64,000 nt of DNA from Nymphaea colorata (lineage: Eukaryota > Streptophyta > Magnoliopsida > Nymphaeales > Nymphaeaceae). The stretch covers positions 5,845,224 through 5,909,223 of the forward strand of contig NC_045141.1 in assembly GCF_008831285.2 (NCBI RefSeq), given 5' to 3'. The position numbers and the translations under genes were made by a program. Shown here one piece after another: positions 58,287-64,000 of the stretch. Position 1 is the first letter of the stretch. The number at the start of each line of letters is the position of its first letter. The notes under the pieces are model-generated. The model ran no database searches. It had not been told where the DNA came from and saw only the letters and a list, made by a program, of their open reading frames with translations.

Positions 58287-59830
58287 TTTGCCTCTTCTTT
58301 AGCAACACCTTGTCCTAAAGGTGTGAAGTTTGGAAGCATTGCAGCAGCAATGGAGAGTCTTCCCACGTTGGGCTGATGTCTTCATCTCCCTGCCTGTTGG
58401 CATGCCAACTTACACTGGGTTGTCCTTGGACTCTGCTAGCATATCTTTTGAGAAGTCTAAAGGGTTTGGGAGTCTAAGTGGTGTATGTAGTTAGCGCAGC
58501 TGCCAAGGCAGACGAAGCTGGAGGTGGCTCTCCCTGTTCTAAGCGAGATACACAGAATACTGGGTGGATGTTGGACCCCTCAGGCATGGCCGGTTTATAG
58601 GCAACCTTGCTTGTTCTCTCTATTACCTTGTAGGGTCCTATATATTCATATGGGTTCCTACTGATTTGCATGCTACCTCACCAGTACGAAAGCTCTTCAA
58701 GTTAACTCAGTCCCCCACTTGATATTCTCTGTCATGTTGATGCTTATTATATTTCTATCTCGCCTGGTTCTCGGTTGTAGCCAAGCATGGCTTGACAACC
58801 TCTAACACTCTGTCCTGGCTGAGTAGCTGGATCTCCACTTCATTTAGCTGTTCGCCCTGAGTGTGGAACCTCTTTAGGTTAGGTCGTGGTTGCCCGTAGG
58901 CTACCTCAAAGGGAGTCATCCCTATGGCTGACTGCTGGGCTGTGTTGTAGGCTCACTCTGCCCATGACGGGCATTCGGTCCAGTTGTGAGGTTGTTGTAC
59001 AACATAACAATGCAAGTATGTCCCTAAAATGTGATCAGTAACCTACTACGCCCTAAACTCAGGTTGTGCTTCAATGGAGCAGCCGCACGCCTTTGCAGTT
59101 TTCTTACTCACAAAGTTATAGGTGGCCCCGTGTCCACCAGCACATTGATCTTCCTTCTCTTTAACTTCCCTTGGACGTGATCACTTGCGGTACGTTATCT
59201 CCTGCAAGTGCGTGGAGTGAAATTTTAGGGGAAGCTATTTTACCATCTTCATCTTCTGCGATTTTTCTTCTTGTGTCTCTGTTTCTCCATCTTCTTCATT
59301 TTTGTCCATGAGATGCATATGCAATTTTTTACAGATATGGCTAGGGACACTTCTTCTTGCACTGGAAGCACAGCCCCCTTTGACATCTCTCCCTAATCTA
59401 CTATGGATTTAGCCTCTTCATTACTGCTAATTTGCCTTCATTTTGCAACCTCGGAGGCCCAAGGCTCTGTCCTCCCAAATCAGCAGGTGGCATACTAGGC
59501 TTCCTGACCGTCTGCCTCGCGATTCTTGAATCTCTCATTGAAAGTCCTAATCTTCGACATTTTTTCTCTGCCACTCTTGCAACTTTGAAAGCCTCCAACA
59601 AGGATTGAGGTCGTGTGGCCTAGACTTATACTCTCAACTATTCGTTTAATCTCCCTAGGAAGGTTCTGACCAAGGCTTTAGTTGGCCATCCCTGAACCAT
59701 ATTACTGAGCTCCTCAAAGTCTACCTGCTGTTCAGCCACTGACCCTTGTTGTCTGATTTTGGAGAGCTCTACATTGAAAGTCTAGATAGGCAGGGGAACC
59801 AAATTGGACTGTGAGAGCTTCTACAAATTT
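58108..59830 (-). mobile_element. Internally deleted chromovirus fragment
   Basis: From left: an LTR (58,108-58,286), a purine tract on the minus strand (58,287-58,305), then minus-strand coding remnants. The end of integrase/chromodomain gives ISPTWEDSPLLLQCF and DKVLLKK, the integrase C-terminus PYKVIERTSKVAYKPAMPEG and SNIHPVF, and the core end WAE-x-AYNTAQQSAIGMTPFE. Directly next to it lies the protease INVLVDTG with a shift, then ATYNFVSKK, and gag parts (VARVAEKKCRRLG, about 59,560). Reverse transcriptase, RNase H and the integrase catalytic core are missing, and no 5-prime LTR is seen. It lies within Tat-like LTR sequence. Confidence 0.75.
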
Positions 59831-62150
59831 TGAACCTAAGCTTCAGAAATATTGGATCCAAATCCAAGTGTTCGATCATAATCAAAAAGATTTTCACTTA
59901 CCTCTTCATGTTCCTACTAAATCTTGGTTCTAAGTTTGAAATAGCTATCTTGTGAAGATCCAAAAAGTACACACTTAATATGGATATTTGGATTTAATGT
60001 TTGGAGATGTAAATTCCAACAAGTTTGTTCTTTTATTCAGGATATAATCTACTAAGACCAGATCCAGGTATGATAATTTCAGATTCAATGATTGACAAGA
60101 TCTGAAATGATCAAATTTCTATGTCCAAGATCCTAGGTCCAAATTAGTCGAGGATTAAGTCGGTCAAAAGAGGTTGGACTTAAGAGTATGCAAACATTGC
60201 TAGAGTTGGTTTGGCCTAGAAATAAACTTAGCTAACGATTGTTAGGTCGAGATATTATGTTAACTTCATATTGAAGGTCTCATACTTGATCATAAATAGT
60301 CTACAAATGGGTCTTATAGAGGTCAGCTAGGATCTAGCTCTAAGATTCATGGGTTTGATTAGTGGGCTTTAAGTCCAATCTATGTGAGCTCTTCGAGGAT
60401 AGACTAAGGATTGTACTTCAAGTCTACATGATCTAGGGTTTTTAAAAAACGTTATAAAGATTTTAGTTTTCGAAATCATTTAAAGAGAACTATGTTTTAA
60501 AAGTGAACCTACGTGAGGCCTGAATTGAATTTAGTTGCATTCATGCTGGGGCTATTTTCTCAAGGCTTGTTATTAGGCTAGCTTAACTCAGCTTCAAACA
60601 AGGGTGCATGTGGGTGATAGGTGATTAAGTTGCATATTTAAATAACCTGTACTATGCATGGTGAATTAAACAACAATGGCAAACTACATGTTCAAGGTAA
60701 TATTTGAAATATGTATGAACTAAAAAGCATCACTATACAATTAAAAGAGAGGGACGAAGAGGCATACCTGACCTTTATGACGTCAAGGTTTGTTGGACAC
60801 CTTGCTATCATGAAAACGCCTGTCGTTACCATAGTAGCTGCATGAATTGAGTTGTATGTGAGTCTACTAGGTTCATATAGACTGGTATAAAATGAAAACT
60901 TGGGTTCATGTGGCTCCTAAGGTTTTATAAAAAAAGGTGCACATAGTGGGAAAAGATCATGCTACCCTTGGCATGAAAATTGAGACTGGTTTATCATGTG
61001 GGTAAGCTGACTGCACACTGAGGTGCACTGGTGAAAATAGGCTACCTATGAAATTTGGTTGAAAAAATAACTTCATTTGCCCCTCCAAAACTCAAATTTT
61101 CAAATTTTACACAATGTAAAATAACCCTTTTTTGAGTGGTGTGCAAGGGAAAAATGGAAACTATTAATCTAGAGCACATCCATCCATTATGGAGTTGAAA
61201 TACTATAGCAAGTAGTTGCCAATCAAAATGATGTGAAGAAACTAGGAAAATGATTCTTAGATTGATTAAAATTCAACTTGAAAGATTGAAGTGCACTAAA
61301 AGGAGATGTTTATAGCAAGTAGTTGCCAATCAAAATGATGTGAAGAAACTAGGAAAATGATTCTTAGATTGATTAAGATTCAACTTGAAAGATTGAGGTG
61401 CACTAAAAGGAGATGTTTGGAATTGGACATCCCTTATTAAACTATAAAATGTAAAATGAACTCAAATCTAGATGATTGAACTGAAACTGAAGTTCGAAAT
61501 AGTTAGGTTGAGCATTGAAGGGTGTGATCGTAGCTTAGTGCGTGCTGCTACTGAATGGACTGAGAGAATTTTAGCTCGAATTCAACAAAGTAGATGATAG
61601 AGTCATTCTGATTTTACCATAACCATTCCATAACTCAAATTAGGTCCAAGAACTGAAAGTAACTTACAAAATATTTTGTGAACACTAGAGGGAGTATATG
61701 TTGAGCTCGGTCTGGCCTGACATGGTTTTGGTGATCCGGAAATGGTCGATGAAAGGTCTCAGTAAGTGGGTTTGATTAGAGTGAGCTGGTTTTGAGGTGA
61801 TGAAACCCTAGGAAGTTGACTATAACGACTCATGAAGTATAAAGGTGAGAATTGGCCTAATGACTCAAATGTTATGCAAGTTTTAGAATTTTCATGGAAA
61901 CCCACAAATTTGGGGTGTGAGTGATGGGTCACAAGGGCAAATGGTCATTTGGCAACAACAACAATCTAAGTGATCCTAGTCTAGTGCTCAATGCCATAGT
62001 GAAATGTACTTGCCTGACTTCCTTTGATATATATGAAAAATGCGCCAATATGAGCATTTGTTCAATGTTTCTTGAAAATGGTTGTCAAAACTTATTCTTG
62101 ATAAAGATTTCTTAGTTTTTATATTTTGTAGCTTGCATGACTTTGTTTCT
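59831..62150 (-). repeat. Tat-like LTR, minus orientation
   Basis: Continues the LTR whose end lies at 57,880-58,107, interrupted by the chromovirus fragment. It parallels 33,070-37,000 in the same orientation and 12,601-14,700 in reverse. No coding signal. Confidence 0.55.
61204..61417. repeat. 107-bp tandem duplication
   Basis: Two copies starting TATAGCAAGTAGTTGCCAAT at 61,204 and 61,311, differing at two positions by eye. Confidence 0.95.
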
Positions 62151-62759
62151 TCAGGGACCAAAACCCTTTTTAGTCATTGTTATTAAATTTGTCTAAAAGG
62201 ATCATTCTTTGGTTTCCAAAAGACAAGACTAGAATAATCATTATCTATATCATAGGATTCTTGGTGTAAAATTAACCACTACCTTGACTCTCTTTTAATC
62301 GCAAGAGTTATATTTTTGCCACCAGAGATCTTTTGTCTTGATTGACCATGCTTAAATGTTTTCCTTATTCGTTTTCCTTGAATATGACTGTTTTTGGCTC
62401 TTTCATCTTCCTTCTTTTCTTGATTGTTAATTTAGGCCAACCATCATCTATAAGGGAATTCCTCTTCTTGTATTATACAAAAGTTTTGCTAACATAGTAA
62501 ATGACATGTCCAATTTTACACCCCTCCTTATAACATTCTAGAAATCCTCTATAGGCAGAGTTGCATGATGAAATGTAGAGCAATGGGGGCCCTCTCCAGA
62601 TTGGTGGCTTCAAGACTAGTCGATTTAGTAGATATTACTTGATGCAATCATAGAGTGCTGACATTGGAATAAAACATTGGATTCAATACACTAATTTGCA
62701 TCTAAGGTCTAGGTTTGAAATAAAACACTGTCTTGCATGTATTCAGTCTTGTAAAGTAT
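62151..62759. other. No gene recognised
   Basis: AT-rich, probably retroelement-derived, no coding signal seen. Confidence 0.35.
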
Positions 62760-64000
62760 GTAGTTCTTTGAGGTTGGTCAGGACAGACATATCAATGTGT
62801 TCGCACCCCACCCCTTTCTCAAAGGGTATCGAAATGCGAATCAATAAAATTCTTTTAAAATTGAGGTTTTGAAGAAAATTTTCAAGAGAAAGGGATCCGC
62901 CCATCGGTATAAGGTCCAACCGTTCCTGCTGTCTTTAACAGGGGTAATTGGACCAAAGACTAAGGATCTCTTGGATCATGTACGAATTATTGATGCAAAT
63001 CCTATATGCATGTGCATTGAGATTTTGGATTCAAGAACCAAAATACATTTTGAATAAGTGATTTGAACTTGCCTTGAAAATGAATTTGAAGATTGGAGAG
63101 TTTTCAAGTTAATTTAAAAACCTTTGTTTTGGTGTCATTTGATTTGAAATCTGCAATTCTTGAGGATTTTGAAGCTTTGAAATTGAGTTCTTTGTTCTGA
63201 ACTCAATATGATTCATGGGTTGAAATGATGATCGACTTTTGGGAAAATAGCTAAGTTTCCTTAGCAAACAAAATTGATTTTGAATTCTTTTTTTGATAGA
63301 ACATAGGTTCCAAATTGTTAGAAAACATATTATTTTCTAAACATATTTTGGCCAAGATTGTGAATGCATTGCTTGTGTTTTCATTTGAAATTAAGTGAAG
63401 TTTACAAATTCTTGTTGCAATATGACTTGGTCACTTTTTGCAGTTCAAATATTAATCACTTAATTTCTTGAGAACGTGCATGTGGTGCTATTGATTTTAA
63501 ATGAAAGTGAATGCATGAAATGAGAAGAGAAACTATATGAAACATTCATTCTTCTCTCTCTCATAATCTCTCAAGATTCATTTATTGCAATCACACGTCA
63601 TATAATCTATGCATGAAGATTGATTTTAATTAACATGTAGGACTTTCTCTAAATGTGCTTATTATATTGTTAAGCACATGAATTAGAGATGTAGTCCATA
63701 AGCTTGAGTCACGAATGAAAAATTCAAAACAATTAAGAATTAGGCAAATGAGGGTGAAATCAAACTTTAAAATATAGAAGAAATGTGGATATCATCATTT
63801 TTCCTCAAAATTATCATAAAAATCAGATTTTATTTTGATTTAAATATATTAAAATTAAAATATTGACTCTAAGAGTGTTTGACTCTTGGAAAATGATGAA
63901 ATTCAGTTTACTCCATACGAACTAAGCATCAAATTGGCAAAAATCATGTGCCACATGTTCTCGTTCATGTCATGGAGTTCTAAGAACCTTTCTTTCTCCC
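62760..64000 (-). repeat. Tat-like LTR, minus orientation, running off the window
   Basis: In reverse it matches the distal part of the LTR at 27,162-31,640 (62,881-63,020 with 31,271-31,410, and GCTAAGTTTCCTTAGCAAA near 63,250 with 30,770-30,790). In direct orientation it matches 15,310-15,610. The start of the LTR lies beyond the right edge. Confidence 0.65.

Overview
The window looks like nuclear DNA of a flowering plant. It is AT-rich and gene-poor. It holds an intronless P-type pentatricopeptide repeat (PPR) gene, a few exon-like islands with plant splice signals, and many layers of decayed LTR retrotransposons of plant-specific lineages (Ty1/copia, Ty3/gypsy chromovirus, Ty3/gypsy Tat-like with long LTRs). 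The species cannot be named from what I can see. I saw no rRNA, tRNA or CRISPR array.

Layout. 1-0.9 kb: exon-like pieces of an unidentified gene. 3.2-7.3 kb: a minus-strand copia integrase fragment, then a plus-strand copia element with one LTR, gag, protease and integrase but no reverse transcriptase. 7.9-8.1 kb: a possible terminal exon on the minus strand. 9.4-41 kb: a graveyard of Tat-like gypsy elements. It includes a gag remnant with a 382-bp tandem duplication, a nearly complete but broken plus-strand gag-pol (18.8-27.2 kb) with an upstream extra ORF and a second (archaeal-type) RNase H, a 3-prime LTR of about 4 kb starting at 27,162, an inverted copy of that LTR at 15.3-18.8 kb, and a second, internally deleted minus-strand copy (38.3-39.8 kb) whose long LTR lies at 33-37 kb. 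43.9-45.8 kb: the PPR gene on the minus strand, split by one frameshift. A possible gene starts divergently near 46.2 kb. 48.4-56.3 kb: a chromovirus with matched LTRs and a 5-bp target duplication. Inside its chromodomain codons sits a smaller copia element (48.76-51.51 kb) with its own LTR pair and target duplication. 58.0-62 kb: a Tat-like LTR interrupted by an internally deleted chromovirus fragment. 62.8-64 kb: part of another Tat-like LTR running off the window.

Order of events that the sequence supports: Tat-like elements are the oldest layer (hard to align, many stops). Chromovirus and copia insertions came later, and their LTR pairs differ by roughly 7-8% by eye. The copia element entered the chromovirus after the latter had landed. 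None of the retroelements appears able to make a full set of proteins. The PPR gene is the only confident host gene. Its close match in architecture and C-terminal motif to Arabidopsis At1g09820 is from memory and needs a search.

No clearly new biological system was found. The leads most worth following are the conserved extra ORF upstream of gag in the Tat-like elements, which resembles the plant mobile domain, the large inverted LTR arms around that element, a recurring block of about 70 bp at the ends of the long LTRs, and the GTACC-rich non-autonomous elements.
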